DNA from: Pseudogemmobacter sp044142105 | Lineage (GTDB): Bacteria > Pseudomonadota > Alphaproteobacteria > Rhodobacterales > Rhodobacteraceae | DNA: 64,000 nt | Direction: 5' to 3' | Assembly: GCF_044142105.1 (NCBI RefSeq) | Contig: NZ_JBGTYM010000001.1 | Coordinates: forward strand, 310,001 to 374,000 | Shown: one piece after another, positions 1 through 8,728 of the stretch | Position numbering within the stretch: position 1 is the first letter of the stretch | How the letters are laid out: each line of letters starts with the position of its first letter | Made by a program: the position numbers and the translations under genes | Notes under the pieces: model-generated | Told to the model about the DNA's origin: nothing | Database searches by the model: none | What the model saw: the letters and a program-made list of their open reading frames with translations, nothing else

Positions 1-669
1 CACATGGGCGCCGACGGAAGCATAGGGCTGGGCGAGGAATTTCGACGGTTTGAAGCGGCTGCGATACAGGTGCAGCGCCTCGATCAGGTAATCGGGCGCG
101 AAATGGCTGGCAAAGGCATAGGGCAGGCCCAGTTCCGCCGCGAGCATGGCGCCGAAATGCGAGGAGCCCAGCATCCAGAAGGCGATCTGGGCGCCCGGCG
201 CGGGCCAGGCCTGGACGCGGCCGGGCTGGGCGGGTTCGAACCAATGCATCAGCTCGACCACATCCTGGGGGAAGTCCTCGGATTGCATCGGGTTCTGGCG
301 GATCGCCCGCACGGTCGCCTGATCGGTGCCGGGGGCGCGGCCCAGGCCCAGATCGACGCGGCCGGGGAAAATGCGGGCGAGCGTGCCGAATTGCTCGGCG
401 ATGATATAGGGCGCGTGATTGGGCAGCATGACGCCACCCGCGCCCAGGCGGATGCCGCTTGTCCTTTGCCCGGCATGGGCCAGCACGGTCGAGGTGGCGG
501 CAGAGGCGATGCCTTCCATGTTGTGATGCTCGGCCACCCAGTAGCGGGTGTAGCCCAGGGCATCGACATGGGCGGCGGTGTCCTGCGCCTCGGTCAGCGC
601 GTCCGAGGCATCGCGGCCCTCGCGGACGCGGACGAGATCAAGGAGCGATAGGGGGATCGGCGCGGACAT
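1..669 (-). CDS. LLM-class flavin-dependent oxidoreductase, C-terminal part cut by window edge
   Basis: Reads open on the minus strand from ATG at 669 to the window edge (223 codons, no stop), so the C-terminal part is missing. The N-terminus (PLSLLDLV), the segment WVAEHHN at residues 44-50 and GAGGVMLPNHAP near residues 77-88 are typical of bacterial luciferase-like monooxygenases of the MsnO8 type. Such enzymes use reduced flavin and oxygen in the cytoplasm; the substrate cannot be told from sequence. It is transcribed leftward out of the window, so its operon partners are not visible. The family call is firm and the substrate unknown. Confidence 0.85.
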   Translation of the reverse strand, partial: MSAPIPLSLLDLVRVREGRDASDALTEAQDTAAHVDALGYTRYWVAEHHNMEGIASAATSTVLAHAGQRTSGIRLGAGGVMLPNHAPYIIAEQFGTLARIFPGRVDLGLGRAPGTDQATVRAIRQNPMQSEDFPQDVVELMHWFEPAQPGRVQAWPAPGAQIAFWMLGSSHFGAMLAAELGLPYAFASHFAPDYLIEALHLYRSRFKPSKFLAQPYASVGAHV

Positions 670-792
670 GGGGCGACTTTCGGTTCTTGGGCAGGCGCGC
701 GTGAGGCTGTGCTGTCATGTAGGTGCGCCGCGGCGCAGCGCAAGCGCGGATTATGCTTTGGCAGGTGCCAGGACAGGGCGAGAAATGCGAAA

Positions 793-818
793 GGCCCGGT
801 CACTGGCACGACCGGGCC
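793..818 (-). terminator. Rho-independent terminator candidate after the VPLPA-CTERM gene
   Basis: A perfect 9-bp stem (GGCCCGGTC / GACCGGGCC) with an 8-nt loop lies 30 bp past the stop of the leftward VPLPA-CTERM gene. Read on the minus strand it is followed by a short T-containing stretch rather than a full T-run, so termination strength is uncertain. Confidence 0.6.
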
Positions 819-848
819 CCGCAAATCTGTGGTGAAGCCTGAGGCGGC

Positions 849-1391
849 TTACTTGGCGCGGCGGTAGCGGCGCAGGCCGCCCAGAGCCGCAAGTCCGGTC
901 AGCATCAGCGCGGCACCGGCAGGCAGCGGAACCGGGGAAGCGGTGATGAAATTGCCCTGCACGAAGATGTCGTTGTTCGTGGAGAAGCCAGAATCCGAGA
1001 AGTTGAAGGCGATCGAGTGACCGTCAAGGATCGTGAAGCTCTGGAAGATCGACGCGGCACCGGTGACGGTGAAGCCAGTGAGAAGTTCGCCGCCCACGAA
1101 GTCAAGGCCGCTCAGAACGAAGGAGGCGACACCACCAGCGCAAAAGACGCCGCAGTAGGAGCCGGGCGAAACGGTCAGGAGAAGCTGATTGGTGCCGCCG
1201 ACATTGACGTCCAGAGTATGGTAGCCGATGGAATAATCCACGCCGTTTCCAGCAGTGAAGGTGCTGGTGATCTGCGGGGATCCGTTGCTGTCGAGGCTGA
1301 AGTCCACACTGTCACCGGGAGCAACCGGCGAGGCATTGGCCGCAAAGGCCGACAGGACAAAGGCACAGGCAGCTATGGCGGCTTTCGACAT
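849..1391 (-). CDS. Exported protein with VPLPA-CTERM sorting signal
   Basis: 180 residues from ATG 1391, preceded by AGGGAG; an upstream in-frame start at 1460 has no such site. The N-terminus is a signal peptide (MSKAAIAACAFVLSAFAANA). The C-terminus, from about residue 154, has VPLPAG, a hydrophobic stretch (ALMLTGLAALGG) and a basic end (RRYRRAK). This is the tripartite VPLPA-CTERM signal, thought to be processed by an exosortase-like enzyme in Rhodobacterales. The middle is low in charge and rich in G, S and T, like other secreted surface proteins of this class. No exosortase or polysaccharide genes are nearby. The function of the mature protein is unknown. Confidence 0.85.
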   Translation of the reverse strand: MSKAAIAACAFVLSAFAANASPVAPGDSVDFSLDSNGSPQITSTFTAGNGVDYSIGYHTLDVNVGGTNQLLLTVSPGSYCGVFCAGGVASFVLSGLDFVGGELLTGFTVTGAASIFQSFTILDGHSIAFNFSDSGFSTNNDIFVQGNFITASPVPLPAGAALMLTGLAALGGLRRYRRAK

Positions 1392-1521
1392 GTCTAATCT
1401 CCCTAAAATTGAATGGAGTTGACGGTAGGTCCGCACCCGGTACCTGTCAACATTTGCCACAGTCGTATCCCGAAAAAGTCGGTTTTCCCAAGCGTTTCGC
1501 CATGAAATCGGGCGATTTCCC

Positions 1522-1542
1522 CCGGGCCGGTTTCTGGCCCGG
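1522..1542. repeat. Inverted repeat in the 285-bp gap upstream of the VPLPA-CTERM gene
   Basis: A 7-bp perfect stem CCGGGCC/GGCCCGG with a 7-nt loop. It could end leftward transcription from the pqiA-like gene (stop at 1677) or lie in the promoter region of the VPLPA-CTERM gene. No T-run follows on either strand. Nothing else recognisable was seen in 1392-1676. Confidence 0.35.
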
Positions 1543-1676
1543 AAACGATCCGGCCAAATGATGCCTTTTCCGCTGGAAAACCATCTTCGACCCTGCGTTC
1601 AATTCGCTAGGGTTGTGATCCTGCGGTGCCGGTCACGCCTGCGTGATTCTACGGGAGAGGGTGGCCGGGCAAGCCA

Positions 1677-2099
1677 TCAAACGCGGCGATCGGCCCAGCT
1701 GAGCGCCAGAGAGGCGAGGATACAGGCGGTGAAGAGATAGAGACCCCAGGCGGTCTCGACCGTGACATGGCCCGCGCCCTTGGCGATGACGATGTAGAGC
1801 GCGATGAGGAAGACATCGGCCATGGCGAGCTTGCCCAGGACGTGCAGGGCCGGGAGCGCGCGGGGCGAGAGGAGGCCGAACTGGAGAAGCGCGAGGCCGA
1901 TGGTCTTGGCATAGGGCGCGAAGATCGCGAGGAAGGTGACCAGAAGGGCCAGAGCGGCATCGCTGGCCCAGAGGCTTTGCAAGCCGGTGATCACGGAAAT
2001 CTCGTCCATCCCGAAGATGGGCAGCAGCGCGGCCCGCATCAGCGGCGCGAACCAGGCGATCGGGAAAAGGACAAGCAGGGCGAGGTTCAGCGCGCGCAT
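1677..2099 (-). CDS. PqiA-family (paraquat-inducible protein A) membrane protein
   Basis: 140 residues with four predicted membrane helices (around residues 5-20, 48-66, 85-105 and 117-135). The segment KLAMADVFLIALYIVIAK matches the conserved core of the single-domain PqiA family. PqiA-type proteins sit in the inner membrane and are linked to lipid transport between membranes together with MCE-domain proteins. Placement at the end of a leftward block with an MlaE permease and MlaF ATPase fits that link. No MCE-domain (MlaD/PqiB) gene is visible here. The single-domain form is about a third of the length of the E. coli two-domain PqiA, as is usual in alphaproteobacteria. Confidence 0.8.
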   Translation of the reverse strand: MRALNLALLVLFPIAWFAPLMRAALLPIFGMDEISVITGLQSLWASDAALALLVTFLAIFAPYAKTIGLALLQFGLLSPRALPALHVLGKLAMADVFLIALYIVIAKGAGHVTVETAWGLYLFTACILASLALSWADRRV

Positions 2100-2184
2100 G
2101 GCGGTTAGGTGGCAAGCGGAGCGCCCGGGGTCAAGGGGGCGCGGTCCCGGCCTTGCCGCCGTCGTTGGGGCCGGGGGGAGGGGA

Positions 2185-2562
2185 TCAGGCGAGAAGGGCG
2201 CGGATCAGGGCGACGATGCAGGCGATGGCGATGGCGATCAGATGGGTGATGACAAGGGCATGGACCCAGACCGGGGCGGGGCGGTCGATCCAGACATGGC
2301 GCGCCCAGGCGCCGACGAGAAGGAACCAGCCGAGGATCGACACCATCTCGCCCACCGCCGCGATCTGGGGGTCGCCATAGGGCAGGGGCAGGAACAGCCA
2401 GACCGTCATCAGGGCGGCAAAGACCGCGAGGCGGCGGTTGCCGTTTTCCCCCTCGACCGCACCGAAGATGCCCGAAAGCGTGATGGTCAGAGGCAGGGTC
2501 AGCAAGAGCCAGTGCATCACCGGCGAGGGGGTCAGGAGATGGGCGAGGAAGGGGCTGTCCAT
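2185..2562 (-). CDS. Small four-helix inner-membrane protein, unknown function
   Basis: 125 residues, ATG at 2562, nine bases after the mlaF-like stop, so probably in the same leftward operon. Hydropathy read by eye gives four membrane helices (about 17-35, 45-62, 70-88 and 98-122) separated by short polar loops (VEGENGNRR; PYGDPQ). No family motif is recognised. Context between an Mla-type ATPase and a PqiA-like protein suggests an envelope or lipid-transport accessory role, but this is inference from position only. Confidence 0.7.
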   Translation of the reverse strand: MDSPFLAHLLTPSPVMHWLLLTLPLTITLSGIFGAVEGENGNRRLAVFAALMTVWLFLPLPYGDPQIAAVGEMVSILGWFLLVGAWARHVWIDRPAPVWVHALVITHLIAIAIACIVALIRALLA

Positions 2563-2571
2563 CCCGGCCCC

Positions 2572-3318
2572 CTAGCGCACGGAGGGGATCGGGCCTTCGG
2601 CGCGGCCATGGATGAATTGCTGGACGTAAGGATCTGGCGTTGCATCCATTTCGGCGACGGGGCCGGTCCAGCGGACCACCCCGCCATGCAGCATGGCGAC
2701 CCGCGTGGCGATGGCGCGCACCGAGGTCATGTCATGGGTGATGGTCATGGCCGTGGCGCCCATCTCGGTCACGATCTCATGGATCAGATCATTGATGACG
2801 CCGGACATGATCGGGTCGAGGCCGGTCGTCGGTTCGTCGAAGAAGATGATCTCGGGTTCGGCCGCGATGGCGCGGGCCAGTCCCACGCGTTTCTGCATCC
2901 CGCCCGACAATTCGCCGGGGAACAGATCGGCGGTTTCGGGTTTGAGGCCGACGCGGCGCAGCTTTTCCACTGCGATCTCGCGCGCCTCGGCCCGGGGGCG
3001 TTTCAGCGCCCCGCGCAGCAGGCGGAAGGCCACATTCTCCCAGACCTTCAGCGAGTCGAACAGCGCCCCGCCCTGGAACAGCATGCCAAAGCGGGCGAGG
3101 AACGCGTCGCGGTCGGTCGTGGTCACATCCTGGCCGTCAAGCGTGATCTTTCCACTGTCAGGGGTGACGAGGCCGAGGATGCATTTCAGCAGCACCGATT
3201 TGCCGGTGCCCGAGCCGCCGATGATGACCATGCTTTCGCCGCGCGGGATGGTCAGGTCGACCCCCTGCAGGACGCGGTTGGCCCCGAAGGCCTTGTGGAC
3301 GCCGGAAAGCTCGATCAT
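2572..3318 (-). CDS. mlaF: MlaF-type ABC transporter ATP-binding protein (phospholipid/organic solvent class)
   Basis: 248 residues. Walker A GGSGTGKS at residues 34-41, signature LSGGMQKRVGLARA, Walker B IIFFDEPTTGLDP and a switch His in TITHDM are all present, so the ATPase should be active. The wording GMQKRVGLARAIA and PTTGLDPIMS is characteristic of the MlaF/Ttg2A class that powers lipid movement across the envelope. The ATG overlaps the stop of the upstream permease by 4 bp, the usual arrangement for MlaE-MlaF. Substrate-binding MlaC and MCE protein MlaD are not in the window and would have to be encoded elsewhere. Confidence 0.88.
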   Translation of the reverse strand: MIELSGVHKAFGANRVLQGVDLTIPRGESMVIIGGSGTGKSVLLKCILGLVTPDSGKITLDGQDVTTTDRDAFLARFGMLFQGGALFDSLKVWENVAFRLLRGALKRPRAEAREIAVEKLRRVGLKPETADLFPGELSGGMQKRVGLARAIAAEPEIIFFDEPTTGLDPIMSGVINDLIHEIVTEMGATAMTITHDMTSVRAIATRVAMLHGGVVRWTGPVAEMDATPDPYVQQFIHGRAEGPIPSVR

Positions 3319-4091
3319 GCCGAGAAGAACACCTCCGTCAGCAGGTAGTTCGCGGCGAGGATCAGGACCGAGGCCGAAACGACGGCGGCCTTGGTGGCGG
3401 CACCGACGCCTTGGGCGCCGCGGGCCGAGTTCATGCCGTGATAGCAGCCCATCAGCGCGACGATGAAGCCGAAGACCGCACCCTTCACAAGACCCGAGCC
3501 GATATCCCAGACCTCAAGGAAATCGACGGTGTTCTTGAGATAGGTGGCCGAGTTGAAATCGAGCCGGGTGATGCCGACCAGCCAGCCGCCCATGATGCCG
3601 ATGGAATCGCCCGCCGCGACCAGAACCGGCACGGTCAGGGTGGCGGCCAGAAGGCGCGGCACGGTGAGGTATTTCATCGGATTGGTCGAGAGCGTCACCA
3701 GAGCGTCGATCTGTTCGGTCACCTTCATCGTGCCGATCTCGGCGGCGATGGAACTGGCGACGCGGGCCGCGACCATCAGCCCGCCCAGAACCGGGCCAAG
3801 CTCGCGCGCCATGCCGATGGCGACGATCTGCGGCACCACCGCCTCGGCGCCGAAGCGGTTGCCGCCGGCATAGATTTGCAGGGCGAGCGCGCCGCCGGTG
3901 AAGATCGCGGTCATGGCGACGACGGGCAGGCTGAACCAGCCGATCTGCATGACCGCCGCCAGAAACTCGCGGCCATAGAAGGGCGGGCGCAGCAGATGGC
4001 TCAGCGCGTCCAGCGCGAAAAGGACGACGCGGCCGACGGCGGCCAATGCCGCCAGCACCGGGCGGCCCAAAGCCGCGAGGGCAGAGGTCAT
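3315..4091 (-). CDS. mlaE: MlaE-type ABC transporter permease
   Basis: 258 residues from ATG 4091; longer in-frame starts would run into alr. About five hydrophobic segments, with MlaE hallmarks: ARELGPVLGGLMVAARVASSIAAEIGTMKVTEQIDAL in the cytoplasmic loop region (about residues 115-150) and a C-terminal helix ending in LTEVFF. The protein is the inner-membrane permease partner of the downstream MlaF-like ATPase. It begins 10 bp after alr, so alr - mlaE - mlaF - membrane protein - pqiA-like probably form one leftward operon. Confidence 0.88.
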   Translation of the reverse strand: MTSALAALGRPVLAALAAVGRVVLFALDALSHLLRPPFYGREFLAAVMQIGWFSLPVVAMTAIFTGGALALQIYAGGNRFGAEAVVPQIVAIGMARELGPVLGGLMVAARVASSIAAEIGTMKVTEQIDALVTLSTNPMKYLTVPRLLAATLTVPVLVAAGDSIGIMGGWLVGITRLDFNSATYLKNTVDFLEVWDIGSGLVKGAVFGFIVALMGCYHGMNSARGAQGVGAATKAAVVSASVLILAANYLLTEVFFSA

Positions 4092-4101
4092 CCGCGTGCC
4101 C

Positions 4102-5151
4102 TCATCCGCGTGCCTCGGTGTAGCGGCGGGTGTAGCGGGGGCCAAGCGAGGTGAGGATCTCATACCCGATCGTGCCGGCGACATCGGCGATGTCGTCGAC
4201 GGACTGATGCGGGCCGAGGATATCGAGCGTCCTGGGGATATCCTTCAGGTGGGTCACATCGACGGTGATCAGATCCATGGAAACACGGCCCACCAGGGGG
4301 CAGGGCGTGTCGCCATCCCAGAGGACCGCGCCGTTGCCAAGCGCGCGCAGCAGTCCGTCGGCATAGCCCGCGGCGACGGTGGCGATGATGGCGGGGGTTT
4401 CCGCCTCCCAGGCATTGCCATAGCCCACGGTCTCGCCTGCGGCGACCTCGCGTGTCTGGATCACGGGCAGCGACAGCGTGACGACGCGCTGCGACAGGTC
4501 GAAGGGACGGCCGCCGTAAAGGCCGATGCCGGCGCGGGTCAGGTCGAAATGGTATTGCGGGCCAAGCAGGATGCCGCCCGTCGCCGCAAAGCTGCGCGGC
4601 AGGCCAGTGCCATCGGTCATCTCGTGGAACATCTCGAGCTGGCGCAGGTTCATCGGGTGATCCGGCTCGTCGGCGCAGGCGAGATGCGACATCAGCATGA
4701 CCGGATCGGCCTCGAGCAGAATCGGGGCCACGGCCTGCCATTCGGCCAGCTCCACGCCCAGACGGTTCATGCCGGTGTCAAGCTGCACGCCGAACGGGTG
4801 GCCCGGGAGCGCCTCGAGATGGCGGGTGATCTGCTCAAGGCTGTTGAGCATGGGCGTCAGGTCGAGGTCATGCAGCATCTCGGTGTCGCCCGCCATGTGG
4901 CCCGAGAGGATGTTGATCTGCGGGCCGGGGCCAAGCGCTTGACGCACCGCGGCGCCTTCCTCGGCCAGGGCCACGAAGAAGCGCCGGGCGCCGACCTGCG
5001 CCAGGGCGCGCACGACGCGGGCGGCGCCAAGGCCATAGGCATCGGCCTTGACGACGGCCGCGGTCTGCACGCCGGGGCCGGAGAGGCGGTCAAGCGCGCG
5101 CCAATTGGCGGTGATCGCGTCGAGGTCGATGGAAAGGGATGCTGTTGCCAT
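4102..5151 (-). CDS. alr: Alanine racemase
   Basis: 349 residues from ATG 5151 (MATASLSIDL); the upstream in-frame extension lacks family similarity. It interconverts L- and D-alanine with PLP, supplying D-alanine for peptidoglycan. The PLP lysine is K35 in VVKADAYGLG. The second-domain tyrosine is in the GYGNAW context, followed by TVAAGYADGLLRALG, and SMDLITVD matches the barrel-to-C-domain region of Alr. Length is normal. It starts the leftward block that continues into mlaE and faces the divergent P-type ATPase gene across 137 bp. Confidence 0.95.
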   Translation of the reverse strand: MATASLSIDLDAITANWRALDRLSGPGVQTAAVVKADAYGLGAARVVRALAQVGARRFFVALAEEGAAVRQALGPGPQINILSGHMAGDTEMLHDLDLTPMLNSLEQITRHLEALPGHPFGVQLDTGMNRLGVELAEWQAVAPILLEADPVMLMSHLACADEPDHPMNLRQLEMFHEMTDGTGLPRSFAATGGILLGPQYHFDLTRAGIGLYGGRPFDLSQRVVTLSLPVIQTREVAAGETVGYGNAWEAETPAIIATVAAGYADGLLRALGNGAVLWDGDTPCPLVGRVSMDLITVDVTHLKDIPRTLDILGPHQSVDDIADVAGTIGYEILTSLGPRYTRRYTEARG

Positions 5152-5288
5152 GATGGGGGCCTTTGTCGGCAGGCGGGGGGGCCGGGTCAAGGGGGGAAAG
5201 GCATTGGCGGCGGGCGAAAGGCAGATGCGGGCCGGGATGCGACAGATCGCGGCTTGCAAGAAGTCCTGCGACCGGCGACGAAGGGGGC

Positions 5289-7187
5289 ATGGCGGGACAG
5301 GAACATTCCCATGGCGGCGACGGCGTCGAGGATATGGCGCTGACCGGGCTGACCTTTCTGGGTCTGCTGCTGGTGGGTTTGCACGAATATCTTCAGCCGC
5401 TTCCCCCGGGGCTTTACTGGGCGGCGCTGGCGCTGGCCTATCTGGCGGGCGGGGTGCCGCCCCTGCTGCGCGCGCTGCGCGAGCTTTGGCAGGGCCATGT
5501 TCTGGATATCGACCTGCTTATGGTCACGGCGGCGCTGGCGGCGCTGGCGGTCGGTGCCGGGCTGGAAGGGGCGGTGCTGCTGGCGCTGTTCTCGATCTCG
5601 GGCACGCTGGAGCATCGGGCGATGGGCCGGGCGCGGCGGGCGGTCGAGGCGCTGATGCAGTTGCGGCCGGAATTCGCGCTGTTGCAGGGGCCGCAGGGTG
5701 TGACCGAAGTGCCGGTCGAAAGCCTGAAGCCGGGCGATCATGTGGTGCTTCGCCCCGGCGCGCGCGTTCCGGTCGATGGCCGCGTGGTCGAGGGCACGGG
5801 CCGGATGGACGAATCGACCGTCACCGGCGAGGCGGCCCCGGTGCACAAGGAACCCGGCGCGGCGGTGCATGAGGCTTGCGTCAATCTGGACGGGGTGCTG
5901 GTGGTCGAGGTGACCCGTGCGCTGGCCGACAGCACGGTGGCGCGGATGATCCGGCTGGTGACCGAGGCGCAGGCGGCCAAGGCGCCGTCGGAACGCTTCT
6001 CGGACTGGTTCGGGCAACGCTACACGGTGGCGGTTCTGGCGGGGTCGGTGCTGGCCTTCTTCATCTTCTGGGCGCTGGGCCGCGCGCCGTCCGAGGCGCT
6101 GTACCGCGCGGCGACGCTTTTGGTCGCGGCCAGCCCCTGCGCGGTGGTGATCTCGGTTCCCGCCGCGATCCTGTCGGCCCTGTCGGCGGCGGCGCGCGGG
6201 GGCGTGCTGTTCAAGGGCGGGGCTGCGCTGGAGCGGCTGGCCGAGGTGCGCGCCTTTGCCTTCGACAAGACGGGCACGCTGACCACGGGACGGGCCGAGG
6301 TGACCGACCTGATCGCCCTGGATGGCGATGAGGATCGCTTTTTGACCCTGCTGGCGGGGATCGAGGCGCAGAGCGAACATCCGATCGCCGCCGCGCTGCG
6401 CCGGGCGGTGGCGGCGCGCGGGTTGCGGCCTGCGCTGGTGCGCGAGGTGAAATCGCATCCGTCGGAGGGCATCACCGGGGTCGATGACCAAGGCGCGCTC
6501 TGGGCGGGCAATGCGCGGCTGTCGGCGCGGATGGGTGCGGCGATGGAGCCGCGCCTTGCCGCGCTGGAAAGCGGCGAGGAGACGCTGGTCCTCTTGGGCC
6601 GGGGTGCAGTGATCCTTGGGGCGGCGACCGTGGCCGATGCGCCGCGCGAAAGCTCGGCCGCGGCGCTGGTTGCGCTGCGCGAAGCGGGGGTCAGCCGCGT
6701 GGTGATGATGACCGGCGACCGGCGGCCGGTCGCGCTGCGGGTGGGCGGGGCGCTGGGATTGAAGCCGGACGAGATCGAGGCCGGTCTTCTGCCCGCCGAC
6801 AAGGTGCGGCTGGTCGAGGCGATGGCGGCAGAGGGGCCGGTGGCCTTTGTCGGCGACGGGGTCAATGATGCGGCGGCGCTGGCGCGGGCAGATGTCGGCA
6901 TCGCCATGGGGGCGGCGGGGTCGGAGGTCGCCCTTCAGGCGGCGGATGTGGCCCTGATGGCCGAAGATATGGCGCAGCTGGCCGATGCGCGGCGGCTGGC
7001 GCGGCGGGCGGCGCGGGTGATCCGGCAGAACCTTGTCTTCGCGCTGGGCGCGATGGTCGTGCTGGTCATCGGCGGGGCGTTTTTCGAGCTGCCCCTGCCA
7101 CTGGCCGTGCTGGGCCATGAGGGCGGCACGCTGCTGGTGGTGCTGAACGGGCTGCGGCTGCTGGCCGACCCGATCCGCAAGGGATAG
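5289..7187 (+). CDS. P1B-4-type heavy-metal translocating P-type ATPase
   Basis: 632 residues from ATG 5289, preceded by AAGGGGG; the open frame upstream to 5163 lacks a good site. P-type hallmarks are all present: STVTGE in the actuator domain, phosphorylation Asp326 in DKTGT, SEHPIAAALRR (His-Pro of the nucleotide domain) and GDGVNDAAALARADVGIAMG. The membrane metal motif is SPC (S282) instead of CPC, and the last helices carry HEGGT (His610). Together these define the P1B-4 group (CoaT/CtpD/CzcP), known to export Co, Fe, Zn or Ni. There is no N-terminal HMA domain, only a short His-containing stretch (EHSHGGDG). The exact metal cannot be told. Monocistronic by layout. Confidence 0.93.
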   Translation: MAGQEHSHGGDGVEDMALTGLTFLGLLLVGLHEYLQPLPPGLYWAALALAYLAGGVPPLLRALRELWQGHVLDIDLLMVTAALAALAVGAGLEGAVLLALFSISGTLEHRAMGRARRAVEALMQLRPEFALLQGPQGVTEVPVESLKPGDHVVLRPGARVPVDGRVVEGTGRMDESTVTGEAAPVHKEPGAAVHEACVNLDGVLVVEVTRALADSTVARMIRLVTEAQAAKAPSERFSDWFGQRYTVAVLAGSVLAFFIFWALGRAPSEALYRAATLLVAASPCAVVISVPAAILSALSAAARGGVLFKGGAALERLAEVRAFAFDKTGTLTTGRAEVTDLIALDGDEDRFLTLLAGIEAQSEHPIAAALRRAVAARGLRPALVREVKSHPSEGITGVDDQGALWAGNARLSARMGAAMEPRLAALESGEETLVLLGRGAVILGAATVADAPRESSAAALVALREAGVSRVVMMTGDRRPVALRVGGALGLKPDEIEAGLLPADKVRLVEAMAAEGPVAFVGDGVNDAAALARADVGIAMGAAGSEVALQAADVALMAEDMAQLADARRLARRAARVIRQNLVFALGAMVVLVIGGAFFELPLPLAVLGHEGGTLLVVLNGLRLLADPIRKG

Positions 7188-7211
7188 CTGCAAGTCGGAG
7201 TGGACCCCGAC

Positions 7212-7985
7212 CTAGAGCGAGCGGTCGAGATGGACATAGCCGCCATCGACGAACAGCCATTGCCCGGTCGTATGGCCCGCGCGGTCGGACAGGAGGAAAA
7301 CCACGGTCGCGGCGATTTCCTCGGCCAGGGTCATGCGGCGGCCCAGCGGGATGCGGGCGGCGATCTTTGACAATTGCGCCTCGGGATCGGGGAAGCTTTC
7401 CAGCCAATGGGCATACATCGGCGTCATCACCTCGGCCGGGATCACGGCATTGACCCGCACCCCGTCCGGCGCCAGCGCCGCCGCCCATTCCCGCGTCAGG
7501 CCCAGTTGCGCCGCCTTGGCCGCGACATAGGCCGAAGTGTTGCCCTGCCCGGTCAGGGCGGTTTTCGAGGATATGTTCACGACCGCGCCCTTGGCCGCCC
7601 TGAGATCATTCAGGCAGAGGTGGGCCAGCGTATAGTAATGTAGCAGGTTCTGGTCGAGCGAGGCACGGAAGGCGGCAGGACCGGCCTCGAGCCCGACCCC
7701 GTCATTGGTGCCGGCATTGTTCACCAGCGCGTCGATGCGGCCCCAACGGGTGCGGGTTTCCGCAACCGCCCGGCGGCAGTCTTCGTCGCGGGACAGTTCG
7801 GCCTGCACCCAGCCCGCGCGGGGCGACAGCGTGGTCAGCTCTGCCAGAAATTCAGGCTTGGGCGCCGAGCGGGCCAAGATGACGGGCACCGCGCCTTCCT
7901 GCGCCAGCGCGAGCGAGATCGCCCCGCCTATGCCCGCGCCACCCCCGGTCACAAGGACCACCTTGTGCGTCAGCCCCAGATCCAT
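7212..7985 (-). CDS. Short-chain dehydrogenase/reductase (classical SDR)
   Basis: 257 residues from ATG 7985, preceded by GGGGAGG. A Rossmann start with TGGGAGIGGA, NNAG (about residues 85-88), catalytic Ser in NISSKTAL and the AYVAAKAA (YxxxK) pair mark an intact classical SDR. The C-terminal DGGYVHLDR is normal for the group. Overall wording resembles sugar dehydrogenase-type SDRs such as L-fucose dehydrogenase, but no sugar catabolic genes are adjacent, so the substrate is open. It converges with the P-type ATPase gene with a 24-bp gap. Confidence 0.88.
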   Translation of the reverse strand: MDLGLTHKVVLVTGGGAGIGGAISLALAQEGAVPVILARSAPKPEFLAELTTLSPRAGWVQAELSRDEDCRRAVAETRTRWGRIDALVNNAGTNDGVGLEAGPAAFRASLDQNLLHYYTLAHLCLNDLRAAKGAVVNISSKTALTGQGNTSAYVAAKAAQLGLTREWAAALAPDGVRVNAVIPAEVMTPMYAHWLESFPDPEAQLSKIAARIPLGRRMTLAEEIAATVVFLLSDRAGHTTGQWLFVDGGYVHLDRSL

Positions 7986-8056
7986 GCCATGCCTCCCCGC
8001 TGCCAGCGCCAGAATGGCGCGGCGCGCGGGGCTTGGGAAGGCCGCGTTGGAAAGGC

Positions 8057-8728
8057 TCAGTCGCGCAGATGTTTCGCGGCTTCCTTGCGCGCGAAGGCCT
8101 TCAGCGCCGGACCATGTTCGGCCAGGAAGGCGCGGGTCGCCTGAGCATCGTGCTTCGACAGGTCGCGCAGCCACCAGGCCACGGATTTCTGGATGAACCA
8201 GTCGCGATCCGGCACATAGCCCGCCGCCCAGCCCAGAACGCGGGCGCGGATCGCGAGGTCCGGCTCTTTTGGAAAGGCCATCTTGGCCCAGGGCAGGGTG
8301 ACGACCAGCGCCGCGCGGCGCACCCATTTGTTTTCATCCCGGGTCCAGCCTTCGACCGTGTCGATCCGGCCGGGATCGGCCAGCAGGCGGCGGCTGCCGA
8401 CGTCGCAGGCGGTATCGGCGATGGCCCAGGCGTCGAATTGCGGCACCCAGGACAGGAACTGCGCCCAGACCGCGTCATCGGGCTGCATCCGCGCCTGGGT
8501 CAGCAGTTTGGCCGCCGCGATGCGGGCCTCATGGATGTCGCTGTCCCAAAGCTCCGCCGCCAGCGCCACGCGGCCCGCAATGTCGCGCTCGGCCCGCCAG
8601 GTGGCGACCAGCTCTTCGACCTGCGGCACGGCAAGGCCGAGATAGCGGCGCGGGGCCTTGTGATAGTCGGCCGCCGTGGCGGCGCGGCCGGCATCTTCCA
8701 GCGCCAGAAGCTGATCGAGCGGGGTCAT
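8057..8728 (-). CDS. DNA alkylation repair protein, AlkD-like HEAT-repeat family
   Basis: 223 residues from ATG 8728, which overlaps the stop of the upstream PNPOx gene (ATGA). The protein is all-helical, with HEAT-like repeats rich in Trp and Ala: LWDSDIHEARIAA, SWVPQFDAWAIADTAC, RDENKWVRRAALVV and WFIQKSVAWWLRDLS match the AlkD/DNA alkylation repair family (Pfam DNA_alkylation). AlkD is a glycosylase for 3- and 7-alkylpurines. Aromatic and acidic residues of the binding groove seem present, but activity of this branch is not proven. Translational coupling suggests shared expression with the flavoprotein-like gene before it. Confidence 0.85.
   Translation of the reverse strand: MTPLDQLLALEDAGRAATAADYHKAPRRYLGLAVPQVEELVATWRAERDIAGRVALAAELWDSDIHEARIAAAKLLTQARMQPDDAVWAQFLSWVPQFDAWAIADTACDVGSRRLLADPGRIDTVEGWTRDENKWVRRAALVVTLPWAKMAFPKEPDLAIRARVLGWAAGYVPDRDWFIQKSVAWWLRDLSKHDAQATRAFLAEHGPALKAFARKEAAKHLRD

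Noticed and set aside
5187..7193. A 668-codon open frame on the minus strand opposite the P-type ATPase
   Set aside because: It mirrors the ATPase codons in a GC-rich gene, has Arg/His/Gln-rich composition and no family motif; a shadow frame.
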